From contig JAAOOA010000456.1 of assembly GCA_012861695.1 (NCBI GenBank), positions 1 to 64,000 on the forward strand: 64,000 bases of DNA, read 5' to 3'. Positions 34,736-46,652 of this stretch are shown piece by piece; positions within the stretch are counted from its first letter, which is position 1, and every line of letters begins with the position of its first letter. Source of the DNA: Trematomus loennbergii (lineage: Eukaryota > Chordata > Actinopteri > Perciformes > Nototheniidae). The translations under genes were made by a program, and so were the position numbers. The notes beneath the pieces were generated by a model. It searched no databases. It was not told where the DNA came from and worked only from the letters and a program-made list of their open reading frames with translations.

Positions 34736-37022
34736 ACTTTTACTCAAGTACAAGATCTGAGTACTTCTACTTTTACTCAAGTACAAGATCTGAGTACTTC
34801 TACTTTTACTCAAGTACAAGATCTGAGTACTTCTACTTTACTCAAGTACAATATCTGAGTACTTCTACTTTTACTCAAGTACAAGATCTGAGTACTTCTA
34901 CTTTTACTCAAGTACAAGATCTGAGTACTTCTACTTTTACTCAAGTACAAGATCTGAGTACTTCTACTTTTACTCAAGTACAATATCTGAGTACTTCTAC
35001 TTTTACTCAAGTACAAGATCTGAGTACTTCTACTTTTACTCAAGTACAAGATCTGAGTACTTCTACTTTTACTCAAGTACAAGACCTGAGTACTTCTACT
35101 TTTACTACAAGATCTGAGTACTTCTACTTTTACTCAAGTACAAGATCTGAGTACTTCTACTTTTACTACAAGATCTGAGTACTTCTACTTTTACTTAAGT
35201 ACAAGATCTGAGTACTTCTACTACAAGATCTGAGTACTTCTACTTTTACTACAAGATCTGAGTACTTCTACTTTTACTAAGTACAAGATCTGAGTACTTC
35301 TACTACAAGATCTGAGTACTTCTACTTTTACCAAGTACAGATCTGAGTACTTCTACTTTTACTCAAGTACAATCTGAGTACTTCTACTTTTACTCAAGTA
35401 CAAGATCTGAGTACTTTCCTTTTACTACAAGATCTGAGTACTTCTACTTTTACTTAAGTACAAGATCTGAGTACTTTACTTTACTACAAGATCTGAGTAC
35501 TTCTACTTTACTCAAGTACATATCTGAGTACTTCTACTTTTACTCAAGTACAAGATCTGAGTACTTCTACTTTTACTCAAGTACAAGATCTGAGTACTTC
35601 TACTTTTACTCAAGTACAAGATCTGAGTACTTCTACTTTTACTCAAGTACAAGACCTGAGTACTTCTACTTTTACTCAAGTACAAGATCTGAGTACTTCT
35701 ACTTTTACTCAAGTACAAGATCTGAGTACTTCTATTTTACTCAAGTACAAGATCTGAGTACTTCTACTTTTACTCAAGTACAAGATCTGAGTACTTCTAC
35801 TTTTACTAAGTACAAGATCTGAGTACTTCTACTACAAGATCTGAGTACTTCTACTTTTACTACAAGATCTGAGTACTTCTACTTTTACTTAAGTACAAGA
35901 TCTGAGTACTATACTACAAGATCTGAGTACTTCTACTTTTACCCAAGTACATTATCTGAGTACTTCTACTTTTACTCAAGTACATTATCTGAGTAATTCT
36001 ACTTTTACTCAAGTACAAGATCTGAGTACTTCTCCTTTTACTACAAGATCTGAGTACTTCTCCTTCTACTCAAGTACATTATCTGAGTACTTCTACTTTT
36101 ACTCAAGTACAAGATCTGAGTACTTCTACTTCTACTCAAGTACATTATCTGAGTACTTCTACTTTTACTCAAGTACAAGATCTGAGTACTTCTACTTTTA
36201 CTCAATTACAAGATCTGAGTACTTCTACTTTTACTCAAGTACAAGACCTGAGTACTTCTACTTTTACTCAATTACAAGATCTGAGTACTTCTACTTTTAC
36301 TCAAGTACAAGATCTGAGTACTTCTATTTTTACTCAATTACAAGATCTGAGTACTTCTACTTTTACTCAAGTACAAGATCTGAGTACTTCTACTTTTACT
36401 TAAGTACAAGATCTGAGTACTTCTACTACAAGATCTGAGTACTTCTACTTTTACTATAAGATCTGAGTACTTCTACTTTTACTTAAGTACAAGATCTGAG
36501 TACTTCTACTACAAGATCTGAGTACTTCTACTTTTACCCAAGTACATTATCTGAGTACTTCTACTTTTACTCAAGTACATTATCTGAGTAATTCTACTTT
36601 TACTCAAGTACAAGATCTGAGTACTTCTCCTTTTACTACAAGATCTGAGTACTTCTACTTTTACTCAAGTACAAGATCTGAGTACTTCTACTTTTACTCA
36701 AGTACAAGATCTGAGTACTTCTACTTCTACTCAAGTACAAGATCTGAGTACTTCTACTACAAGATCTGAGTACTTCTACTACAAGATCTGAGTACTTCTC
36801 CTTCTACTCAAGTACAAGATCTGAGTACTTCTACTACAAGATCTGAGTACTTCTCCTTCTACTCAAGTACATGCTCTGAGTACTTCTCCTTCTACTCAAG
36901 TACATGCTCTGAGTACTTCTCCTTCTACTCAAGTACATGCTCTGAGTACTTCTCCTTCTACTCAAGTACATGCTCTGAGTACTTCTCCTTCTACTCAAGT
37001 ACATGCTCTGAGTACTTCTCCA
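34735..37022 (+). repeat. 33-bp minisatellite, largest array (about 70 copies)
   Basis: Unit TACTTCTACTTTTACTCAAG plus TACAAGATCTGAG, with frequent shortened units (TACTACAAGATCTGAG, 16-22 bp) and, at the right end, a homogeneous subarray with ACATGCTCTGAGTACTTCTC (36,850-37,020). It lies in the intron between plpp1 exon 1 and alternative exon 2a. Confidence 0.97.
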
Positions 37023-37724
37023 CCTCTGGCTGTATATTAACGACCCATTTGAAACACAGGAAGTCGTTTTTCATGCCGTCTTCTCTGCAGCTGTTGTCTC
37101 CGTCAGCTGAGCCATTTATAAACTGATGCTCTGCAACAGCTGGAGCAGAAAACACTGAGCACGAAAGTCACTTTCACTTCTCTGATAAAAGAGGTAATAA
37201 TCTGCATAAAGCCATTATGCGTCTGTATATCTATATATTCCTGTCGTTTAGAGAGATATTGTAGAGTACTCAATGTATTCAATATCTTCGTTAAAATGTG
37301 TATTTCTTACAAACAAAAAACACTTTCTTTGTTGCACATAGTGTTACTGTTTTTGTTACCATTTAAATATTGAATTCTATTTATCACTTATTTTAAATCA
37401 AATGCACCGGTTTTAGATAATATATTTATTTTTGATGTATAGGTTGATTTGCAGGTTGGTTGTTATTTGTATAATTATTGTATTGTTACTGTGTATTTTA
37501 TTATATTAACTAGCTATTTATTAAATTAAAATACTGTCATGAACACTATACAATAATGTCTTTATTTTGGTAGATACCAGAATACATGACACAATGAATC
37601 TTTGTAATATATGTATGTTCTCTGGTTGAAATAATCATACCAGTATTTAATGTATGCTGGTAAGCTTCCAGCATGGTATATTAAATACTATTATTAAACA
37701 TAAGCTGGTGATCGATGGATGCTG

Positions 37725-37985
37725 GTGACCAGACCAGCATAGACCAGCATAGACCAGCATAGACCAGCATAGACCAGCATACTATGCTGGTCTATGCTGG
37801 TCTATGCTGGGCTATGCTGTTTTTTTAGCTGGCCAGGGTAGCTGGTTTAGCTGGTTTAGCTGGTTTAGCTGGTGCACCAGCTAAACCAGTGTCCAAAGTG
37901 TCCCAAACCCCTCTAAACCAGCCATCCATTCCAGCCTAATATCCACTGGCTGGTCAGGCTGATTGGTCTAAGCTGTTTTTTCAGC
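37725..37985. repeat. Palindromic CCAGCATAGA / TCTATGCTGG repeat
   Basis: About four copies of AGACCAGCAT followed directly by three of ATGCTGGTCT, giving a near-perfect hairpin centred at about 37,782. Then come (TTTAGCTGG)n and GCACCAGCTAAACCAG, another self-complementary pair. Known as a common fish repeat type. Confidence 0.85.
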
Positions 37986-38399
37986 AGGGTTTGAAGTAAA
38001 GCAGTCTCCCTGTCTGTGTCCTCGCGCTGTCCTCAAATCCCCGGACCCCCAGACTCGGAGGAGCACAGGGATGTCAGTATTGTTTATGAAGCAGGGTATA
38101 GAAAGTACATTAATGAAATGATAATACTTTTATTTACTTTTACAGTGGGCAGCTTCAGCATGTGTATTGCAGGACATGTGTTGGACACACTGTGGTTGGA
38201 CTGGTCACAGGCAGGTTGCAGTGTAACATCAGAGGAGTTGGAACGAACTAAACAATTATTTTTATATAATTTTATTCAATAACCGTAACAAAATTAAACA
38301 GTATGAAGTGATTTGTAAATAGGAATACAGATTTGACTTAATGTTTTCATAAATATATTTTTCTCCCAGTTTGTCATGGGACTTATTTTTACCCTCTCA

Positions 38400-38490
38400 A
38401 AGAACCGGAATCGAGAACCGAAAAGAACCGGAATCGAAAACCGAAAAGAACCGGAATCGAAAAGCAGAACCGGAATCGAAAAGCAGAATC
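38400..38490. repeat. Short tandem GAACCGGAATCGAAAA repeat
   Basis: Five diverged copies of AGAACCGGAATCGAAAAC, 16-22 bp each. Confidence 0.85.
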
Positions 38491-38495
38491 GCATT

Positions 38496-39393
38496 CACAA
38501 GCTACCCTGCAGTATACAAAGTCATTCAAACTAGCTGCACCTTTACCAGCTTTGAGAACACTTTCATGATCATCATTATAAAACATATCATATATATTAT
38601 TCTGAAATGGACCAATCTGCACAATGACTACTTTTGTTACTTTAAGTATATTTTGATGGTAATACTTTTCTGCTTTTACTTGAGGAACATTTTGAATGCA
38701 GGACTTTTACTGAAACAGAGTATTCCTACACTCTGGTACTTCTACTTTTACTGAAGTACAAGATCTGAGTACTTCTACTTTTACCCAAGTACAAGATCTG
38801 AGTACTTCTACTTTTACCCAAGTACAAGATCTGAGTACTTCTACTTTTACTCAAGTACAAGACCTGAGTACTTCTACTTTTACTCAAGTACCAGATCTGA
38901 GTACTTCTACACCTCTCTGTTTACTGAAAGACTTCTTTCTAAGAAACTTATGGTAAAAACAGAGAAGTTTGACTCAGAAGGACTTCAGTGAGGGACAGCT
39001 CCTGCAACCAGTTTGTAAACAGTATTACAAATGTACCAATTACCAAAATAAATTTAAAAAAAGAGTGTGTTTAACTTTTAAACACAAGAACTAAATATAA
39101 GTCTATTTAAATAAAGCTCATTTTAAAAGGCAAAGTTCGCACATGACCAAAACATAAAACAAGTATGTATTTCAAAGCAAAGGGAATAAAACAGGGTATA
39201 ACTATCAATGTAATTAACAATAGATATACTATAAAACGAGAAGACAGATTCCATATAAAAGCTTGTTTTATGTCAAATAAATGAGCATTAAGATATACCT
39301 TCAATAAAAATGAATATATTGTGGATGATAGGAACTCACAGTGCTCTATACTGCATTATCACGTTCAGTTGCACTCAATAAAAAGCTTAATTT
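38496..39393 (+). repeat. Duplicated segment in plpp1 intron 1 (copy A)
   Basis: Contains a left-truncated copy of the 34,385 transposon body, about six 33-bp units (38,745-38,912), then about 480 bp beginning CTCTGTTTACTGAAAGACTT that does not look like transposon. The whole is repeated in the same order and direction at 62,962-64,000. It lies 318 bp downstream of plpp1 exon 1 in transcription order. Confidence 0.88.
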
Positions 39394-39710
39394 TTAACCC
39401 TTAAGTGCCTCTAAACATCTGACAGTGCTGAACTCCAACAGACTTTGGAGCCGCACTCATTTGAATAGAAAGGAAACAACGCACAGGTAATAATTAACAG
39501 TAATGAAGGGGAAACACTTCAAAAACACACCACACACTATCACAAATAAAACACACATTATATTAGATTAGTGGTTCAATTAGAGGTTAAAATAAACTCC
39601 CATTCTCCACCACTATCCAAACAGTAGGATTAAATATCAACCCTTTAAATCGGATTACAGCTGCGGCACACAGTGAGTAAATAATACAGAATATAAATGA
39701 AAGAACATAC

Positions 39711-39768
39711 CCAGGATGAGACATGTTATGTCGAGCAGCACGAAGGGGATTCCTCTCGCCTCGAACAT
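39711..39768 (-). CDS. plpp1: plpp1 exon 1 with start codon
   Basis: PLPP1 (LPP1/PAP2A) is a six-transmembrane ecto-enzyme that dephosphorylates lysophosphatidate, phosphatidate, sphingosine-1-phosphate and related lipids at the cell surface. This exon starts with ATG at 39,768 and encodes MFEARGIPFVLLDITCLIL, matching the human start MFDKTRLPYVALDVLCVLL. It ends before GTATGT in phase 1. With exons 2-6 the intended protein is about 280 residues, near the human 284. Exons 1, 2a, 2b, 4 and 6 are intact; 3 and 5 carry small frame breaks. Confidence 0.93.
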
Positions 39769-40230
39769 GTTGCCTCCTGTCTGTCTCTGCCGCAAATGAA
39801 GCCTCTTCTCCGGGTACGAACAGCGGCAGTAAGGTGGGTGGGGTGGAGTTTATTTCCGATCAGAAAAATGTCAGCAAATGGTGCAAAAACACAATAACCC
39901 GTCCGCACCCTGGAGAAGAAGCAACGGAACTGCAGGACACATCAAGAGGAGCATTTGTTGTTGTTTTTTTATTGTGTTTCAAGGCGGGGATTGGCAGAAC
40001 AGCTGATAACTCCGCACGACGCGTCAGTAAAACAAACGAACCCACACCGGAAGATTGTCGTGAAAAACACACACCTGTTCCCGGTTCGGTGTGTGTGTGT
40101 GTGTAGCCGGTGTCTGAGGGTGCACGCGGAACTAACCGAAAAAATCCGGTGTCGATGGAGGCTGCGCGGCCCTGGTGGTGCGTTCAGGGGCCAGTGGGAA
40201 AATTGGGAGTATCCTGGTTTGTGAACTAAT
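39769..40230 (-). promoter_or_regulatory. plpp1: plpp1 5' UTR and probable promoter region
   Basis: Relatively GC-rich with several CpGs (CGCACGACGCGTC, GTGCACGCGG, TGCGCGGC), unlike the surrounding AT-rich DNA. No TATA box at a convincing distance. The transcription start is not placed. Short (GT)n at 40,090-40,105. Confidence 0.5.
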
Positions 40231-41955
40231 CTTTATTTAATTTTTTGAATTTTGACACTATCTTATTTTCATTTTTTTTTAAAGAAGATAACACAAAACA
40301 TTATTAATTATTATTATTTATTTATATGTTCATTATTTACTTCTTTTTTTAACAGTAAATAAGGAAATATCTTTCCAAATTATTTAAATTCATATTTGTT
40401 TTTTGTGGAGTGTCAGATAAAATAAATCCAATTGAAGCTAGAAGACAGAATTGTTCCCAGCTTAAAACTGCTTTAAAAATACAATATATTCATATTATTT
40501 TCCACTAAGCGGAGTTCATTCACTATCAGTGAGGAGGCGTGTGGCGCAGTGGATAGAGCGTTGGTGTTCGGATCACAGGTTCAAACCCCACTGCAGTCAG
40601 CATGTCGTTGTGTCCCTGAGACAATTGCTCCTGTGGGGATTGCCCACAGTATTGAGTATGTAAGTCGCTTTGGATAAAAGCGTCTAACAAGTAACATGTA
40701 ATATAATCAGTCCCCATAACTACTTAATATTAATTTAGTTTAGGTATTGAATTCCCCTAATTACTAGTTAGTCTACATAATTCAATTGTTTTTAAGAATT
40801 CTTATTTATCTTTCACATTGTTTGATAGGTCAATGATTAGCAACGACGTTGATTTTGATTAGGATTTTTCCTTTTATGCAGGAAACGAGCATTTAAAAAC
40901 TCAATATTACCCTATTTGTTAGAATCTTTTATACATTTTATTAAATAAACTTTACTGTAAAGACTTACCTCAGTAAATGTACACTAATTGCAGTATTTTA
41001 ATATATTAATTAACAGTCGTGCACACCTCAGGAACAAACAGGAAGATATAGGAACATTATTATCACAACACTGTCCCCATCTAGTGGTTTGAAGGTTAAA
41101 CTACACTAAGAAAACGGATATAATTCTCTATTTTGTGAAAATCAACAACAATTAGCTCCAAACCTTCACTCATTTTGAAAGAACACGTATTTAGAACCCA
41201 TAAGCTGTGTTCTAAGTTAATTAAATACACTAAAACAAACACAAATACAACCGTCCTGCAAGAGATGGGTATATTAAAAAGGCCCTATTATGCTTTTTAG
41301 GATGTTCCCTTTCCTTTGGTGTGTTATTTAGGTTTTAGTGCATGTAAATGGTCTGCAGAGGCTAAATTCCCTGTGATCCCCTGCCTGAAACGCATCCATT
41401 GGCTCCTTTGTTTAAATGGTAAATGGACATATGGCCCTCTATCAACGATATCTTCTGTCTTACATCGTCCTTAAAGCTGGATAAAACACACATTAATAAT
41501 AACACACATAATGCACAAATGTGTTTTTATTCAACTCGAAAATTACATTTCAAAGTCATTCAAATGAACAAAAGAGGCAGATATATTTTTAAAACATAAC
41601 AAGAAATGTTGATTTTACTGACAAATGCATGTTTTTAGACCCACACAGAATACTGCCTGCATCCAATAATACTCCTAATACATGGTGGCATTTACAAATA
41701 AGAACAAACATAAATAAAAAGGAATGAATAATTTATAAAAATATGTTTTACAAAGCCATTAAAGGCAAGTCCTTCATTGTTTTGAATGCAGACGTGTTGC
41801 TCATTTTCAGTCCACTAGGTGGCACTGTTTCCCTACAAGTAAAACAATGCAGGTTTCTTTCACACAAGGCACATAGTTCAGAGTCAGACAGAAAACAGCA
41901 TGTACATGTGTTGGAGCCACAGAGGAAATTAAACATTAAATTACAGAGGTTTTCA
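40231..41955. other. Intergenic, AT-rich, apart from the SINE at 40,533
   Basis: No gene recognised. A block starting GGCCCTATTATGCTTTTTAG at 41,280 is another degenerate MITE end of the TATTATGC family. Confidence 0.6.
40533..40707 (+). mobile_element. tRNA-derived SINE, copy 3
   Basis: Best tRNA-like head of the three: GTGGCGCAGTGGATAGAGCG with B-box GGTTCAAACCCC. The body is the same as in copy 1, with a short deletion after CCCTGAGACA. Confidence 0.88.
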
Positions 41956-41957
41956 GA

Positions 41958-44390
41958 CAGGAAATTAAATCAAATCAAATCAAATCAGGTTTTATTTATA
42001 TAGCACATTTAAAAGCGATTTTTGGTCGAGCCAAAGTGCTATACATGTAATAAAAACACATTGCTACAATCACAATAAACGACAATAAATTACAACAGAT
42101 ATATCTTAAAAACAAAATAAAAATAAAAGACACGGAAAAGTCAGGAGTCGTGCTCCGCTCTAACTAGAAAGCCAGAGAGAAGAAGTGTGTTTTTAGTTTA
42201 GTTTTAAAAACCCCTAGGGTCTGGGCCGACCTCACATGGAGGGGCAGAGTGTTCCAGAGCCTGGGGCCAGCTGCTGCGAAGGCTCGGTGCCCTCTGGTTT
42301 TAAGCCTGGTCTTGGGCACTACCAGCAGCAGCTGGTCAGCAGACCTTAAAGCTCTGGCTGGGGTGTAGCGCTGGAGGAGTTCAGCTATATAGGCCGGAGC
42401 CAGCCCATTTAGTGCTTTAAAAACAAATAAAAGGATTTTAAAATCAATTCTGAACCGAACTGGAAGCCAGTGTAGTGAGGCCAGAATAGGGGTGATGTGG
42501 TCACGCTTTTTGTGACCAGTCAGTAAACGTGCAGCAGCGTTTTGGACTAGCTGTAGCGTTTATTGAGGCCTGGTCCATACCCACATACAGAGCGTTACAA
42601 TAGTCCAGTCTCGAGGTTACAAAGGCGTTAATAACCCTTTCTAAGTCTTAAAAGATAAATACGACTTGGTTTTGGCCAATAGTCTTATTTTAAAAAAGCA
42701 GGATTTTACTACGGTGCTGACCTGCTTGTCGAATTTAAAAGTGCTAGTGAAGGTCACTCCAAGGTTCATGACCGAGGGGAGGATGTTTTTTTTGATAGAG
42801 CCCAGAATATCAACCGGAGAGGCTGGAGGTTGCGGTCCAAAAAAGATGACCTCAGTCTTGCTCTCGTTGAGGTTGAGGAAGTTTTTGCTCAGCCAGGATT
42901 TTATCTCTGCTAAGCAGTCCATCAGCTGCTGTAGTGATGTGTGACATTTGCTTTGAGAGGCAGATAGATCTGTACATCGTCGGCGTAGCAGTGGAAGGGA
43001 ATGTTATGTTTTGTGAGATTGAACCTAGGGGCAGTATGTACAGTAGAAAAAGGATGGGGCCCAGAATCGAGCCTTGGGGAACCCCACAGGTAAGAGGGGC
43101 TTTGGCAGAGGAGAAGGCACCTAGCTGTACCGAGAAGCTACGGTCTGTCAGGTAGGACCTGAACCATGCAAGGGCAGAGCCTGTGATGCCAGCGGACTGT
43201 TCAAGCCGTGACAGCAGGATGCTATGGTCCACAGTGTCAAAGGCAGCTGTCAGGTCTAACAGCACCAAGACAGCTGGGCTACCTGAGTCGGCGGCTAGGA
43301 GCAGATCATTAAAAACTCTTAAAAGGGCTGTTTCAGTGCTGTGCATGGGTTTGAAGCCAGACTGAAACTTTTCATGGATTCCATGGATGGTTAAAAAAGA
43401 CTGCAGCTGGGCGTAGACTACTCGCTCCAGGGCTTTTGATAAAAAAGGTAGCTGGGAGATGGGCCTAAAATTTGCGAGAATGGAGGGGTCGAGATTTTTC
43501 TTTTTAAGGAGTGGCTTAACCACGGCATGTTTGAAGGCAGCTGGGACACATCCTGAGGTAAGAGAGGTGTTTAAAAGTAATAAAATACTTGCTCCAACTG
43601 AATCAAAAACATCTCTGAGAAGGCGAGAGGGAATGCTGTCTGAGGTGCAGTTTGTCGGCCGCAGGTGCTTGACTACATCCGAGAGAGAAGAGAGGGATAC
43701 AGGCTCAAAGTGGTCGAGGACAGCAGGGCACAGAAAAGGAGCAGGATCTGGGGTAGCACTAGTGTGGGCTAGCCTAAGAGCAGATACCTTTTCATAAAAA
43801 ATGGAACGTTTGTTTGCTATCGACCTAGCATTTAGCAAAGCCATGCAACATTTTCGCTCCGGGCTTGCCGAAGGTGTAGTGCGTCTCCGCTGACGAAGAT
43901 GTGCGTGTTGAACGCCGCACGGGCCGGGAGCAGTCAGTCGGGCAGGAGGAGCTGCCAGCGGGCCCATCAGAGCCCGCAGCTCCGGAAAAACAGGGCGAAT
44001 CCACCGATCCCTCACATGGCGTGCAGCGGGAGGGCCATGACATCCGAGGCGTGGATAAGTCCCAGAAGAAGCCGTCAGGTATGCCTTAAGATGGACCAGT
44101 GCACCACCACGCTTTCCCCGTCGTCTAAAGCGCTTTCGGCGAGGCAGGATGCAGGGCGACCGGCGCAGGTAGGTGGGGATATTCGACAGTAGAGGGGGGG
44201 GGGACGATTTATGGTTGCCAGATGTAGGTTTGGGCAGCAATATCAACTCCAGTGAGTGTCTGAGGTGGAGGAGAGCTTGGCGATCATAAACGAGCAGAGC
44301 AGAGACATTCTGACAAACATAAAACAAAAACAGGATAGCTAAAGGTAGAGAGCTGAGCGAGCGGCGAGCCGACACAGGCGCCATCTTGAA
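41958..44390 (-). mobile_element. L2-type non-LTR retrotransposon, internally deleted
   Basis: The 3' end (left side) has the short tail repeat AAATC x4 and a 3' UTR beginning with the TTTATATAGCAC word common to fish L2-type elements. Reading leftward from 44,390 there is one long open frame and then frame-broken RT remnants. The 5' end abuts the BEL/Pao coding region at about 44,386. Confidence 0.85.
42641..44384 (-). pseudogene. L2-type ORF2 remnant: RT present, endonuclease missing
   Basis: A 510-codon frame (44,384 to 42,852) starts with a basic, Pro-rich N-terminal region. At about residue 180 it enters the conserved first strand of the APE-type endonuclease domain (LLNARSIANK) but then jumps straight to the linker and RT. 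RT blocks are visible: FRPISQLPFLSKALERVV, the first catalytic Asp in the LDLTAAFDTVDH block, and GVPQGSILGPILF. The YADD catalytic block is encoded at 42,976-42,987 in a different frame, and the thumb region (42,641-42,922) in yet another segment after a stop. So there is an in-frame deletion of nearly all the endonuclease plus at least two later frame breaks. It cannot be autonomous. Confidence 0.88.
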
Positions 44391-45532
44391 TCAGTATGAG
44401 AACAGCTTGAGAACGGCATCACCTCCGTCTCCTGTTGTTTGGCAACCTGCTCCTCCTCAGGCACATCCAAATCCTATACAGGACCCACGGCACGGGCCTG
44501 CTATGATTCCCAGCATAAACTCACTTCCTTTGGGGCAGCCTCCTGTTCTCCAATCACAGCACCCCACTCAGGCGGCTGGCCAACAGTATGCGTTTTCGCA
44601 CTCAGCTCTCCATACGCATCTGCCTGACTCTACTAGCGATCCAAACTCTTTTTCTCCAGCCAGTTCATAATAATGTGCCTATGCACACTCAGTCCCAGCC
44701 AGCGGCACATATGCCAAACTTGATGGAGATGGCCATATCTTCCTCATATGGTATTCCACGGCCCAAGCTAATCAGTTTCACGACTGGGAAAGAGAGTGAT
44801 TTCCTGCTGCTGAAGAAAGGGCTGGATGGGGTATTAGGTCCACACTATCACCTGTCTGAAGACTATACATTCCAAGTGCTGTTAGATCATCTCAAATTCC
44901 CCAGCGCTTTCCAAATAGCCAAGTATGTCCATGACCCCATGCCATACACCAAGGCCATGCAGGCGCTGCAGCAGCGCTATGGACAGCCCAGACAATTAGT
45001 GCAAGGTGAAATAAACACCATCCTTAATGCGCCTGCTGTGAAATATGGAGATGCAGGGAGCTTTGAGGACTTTGCTCTGTCAGTAAATAGCCTTGTTGGT
45101 CTGCTTAACAGCCTGGATGGAGCAGCTAAAAGTGAACTCTTGTGCGGCTCTCATGTGGATAGACTGCTTGCTAAACTCCCATCCTCATACAGGGACAGCT
45201 TTGCAGAGTATTGTTTAACAAAAGGCATTCTGCAGAGTGGCACTACTAACACCTACACACTCCCTGATCTTGCTGTGTGGTTAGAGAGGAAATCACAAGC
45301 AATCCAGATATCCAGGCGAGCTACAGAGAGCTACACTGCGGACAAGGAGCAGAAACCATTCAAGCCTCAAAACCTCAATCTTCAGTTTATTATGGCACTG
45401 ATCGAGTCCCTGATAAGCGCTTTACTGACTCTAACACATCTTCTTCTGGGAAGAAAGAGACAACTAAAGACAAGAAAAGGGAAAGTTTCAAGCCCTTTTG
45501 TCCCTTCTGCAGTAGTACAGAGCACTATCTGA
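44386..45532 (+). pseudogene. BEL/Pao gag-like region (DUF1759-type), frame-broken
   Basis: Starts Pro/Gln-rich, switches frame near 44,600, and from about 44,740 carries a helical capsid-like segment with KLISFTTGKESDFLLLKK and QALQQRYGQP blocks. These are typical of the Gag-like DUF1759 region of BEL elements. A second frame change near 45,290-45,390 leads into the zinc-knuckle and protease frame. Confidence 0.8.
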
Positions 45533-46572
45533 GCTCATGCCCGGACTTCAGCAAGCTGACAACCACACACATAACAGCATGGATAAAAGACAATAAGAGC
45601 TGGAAGTGTGGCAGGGGGCATCAACCTGACAACTGCACTCTGAAGAAACCTTGTGCCACTTGTGGTGATCAGCATCTGCAGATTCTGCACGAGTCTATAT
45701 CCAGCACAAATAAAAGTGTCCTTGCAGTGAGTACAGTATCCAGCGCCATCTACTTGGATCAAGTCACACACTCTGGCCGAGTGATGTTAAAGGTGGTGCC
45801 AGTGAAACTCCACAGTAAAGGCAAAACACTATCCACACATGCTATCCTGGATGATGGGTCCGAAAGAACCATCATTCTCCAATCTGCAGTGCACTACCTG
45901 CAACTGGACGGGGCAGAGGAGTCCCTCAAACTTCGCACTATCAGGCAGGAAGTGTCTGAGCTGCAGGGAGCCTCTGTGTCATTTGATGTGTCAGCACCAG
46001 GATGCCCTCAGGTGAGACATTACATCAGCCATGCCTTCACTGCTAAAGAGCTAGACCTTGGTAAGCAATCCTGCCCAATGGATCTTCTACAGCAGAAGTA
46101 TGCCCACCTTGGAAACATTCCAGTTAAAGCATTCAAAGGTGTACAACCTATGCTTCTGATAGGCTCAGACAACCCACAGCTTATCACTCCAACATCGCCT
46201 ATCAGGATGGGGCCCCTAGGCAGCCCTGTCGCTGTAAAAACAAAGCTTGGTTGGGCTATACAGGGACCAGCTACTTTCCTCCATCAGCCCGCTGAAGCCA
46301 CCTGTCTTCACACCTCATCATTCCCTCTTCCCTCTCAAGACCTGCGACACAGCGTCGAAAGACTATGGCAGCTAGATGTACTGCCATTTCGGCCTGAAAG
46401 AGAAGTCACTCGATCTAAGCAAGACAAAGAGGCCTTGGAGACACTGGGGAAAAGACACTCCTGGATCTCTCTGCACCGAGTCAGGGGAACCAAGGCCCTG
46501 ACTTCCTCAAACAGGCACCGGAATGTTGGCCTATTCAGCCTTCACAGAGAACAAGTGAGGAAAGTGAGTTAA
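45277..46572 (+). pseudogene. BEL/Pao zinc knuckles and A17 protease region
   Basis: CCHC-like knuckles around CPFCSSTEHYLSSC and CGRGHQPDNC / CATCGDQH are followed by the aspartic protease (peptidase A17/DUF1758) with the active-site block AILDDGSER and the downstream LLIGSDNPQL and KTKLGWAIQGP blocks. After KQDKEALETLG, where the polymerase should begin, the frame runs into unrelated sequence and stops. So the RT and RNase H are missing, while sequence resumes near the end of the RNase H/integrase linker. Confidence 0.85.
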
Positions 46573-46652
46573 AGAAGTCTGCATGCTGCGCTCACGTTGC
46601 CGTCAACCTTTCCCCTCTGCCTATCACTGCACAACCCCAGACGTGGGCAGAA

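Noticed and set aside
42666..44192. Several + strand open frames of 60-112 codons
   Set aside because: Antisense shadows of the - strand L2-type retrotransposon protein.
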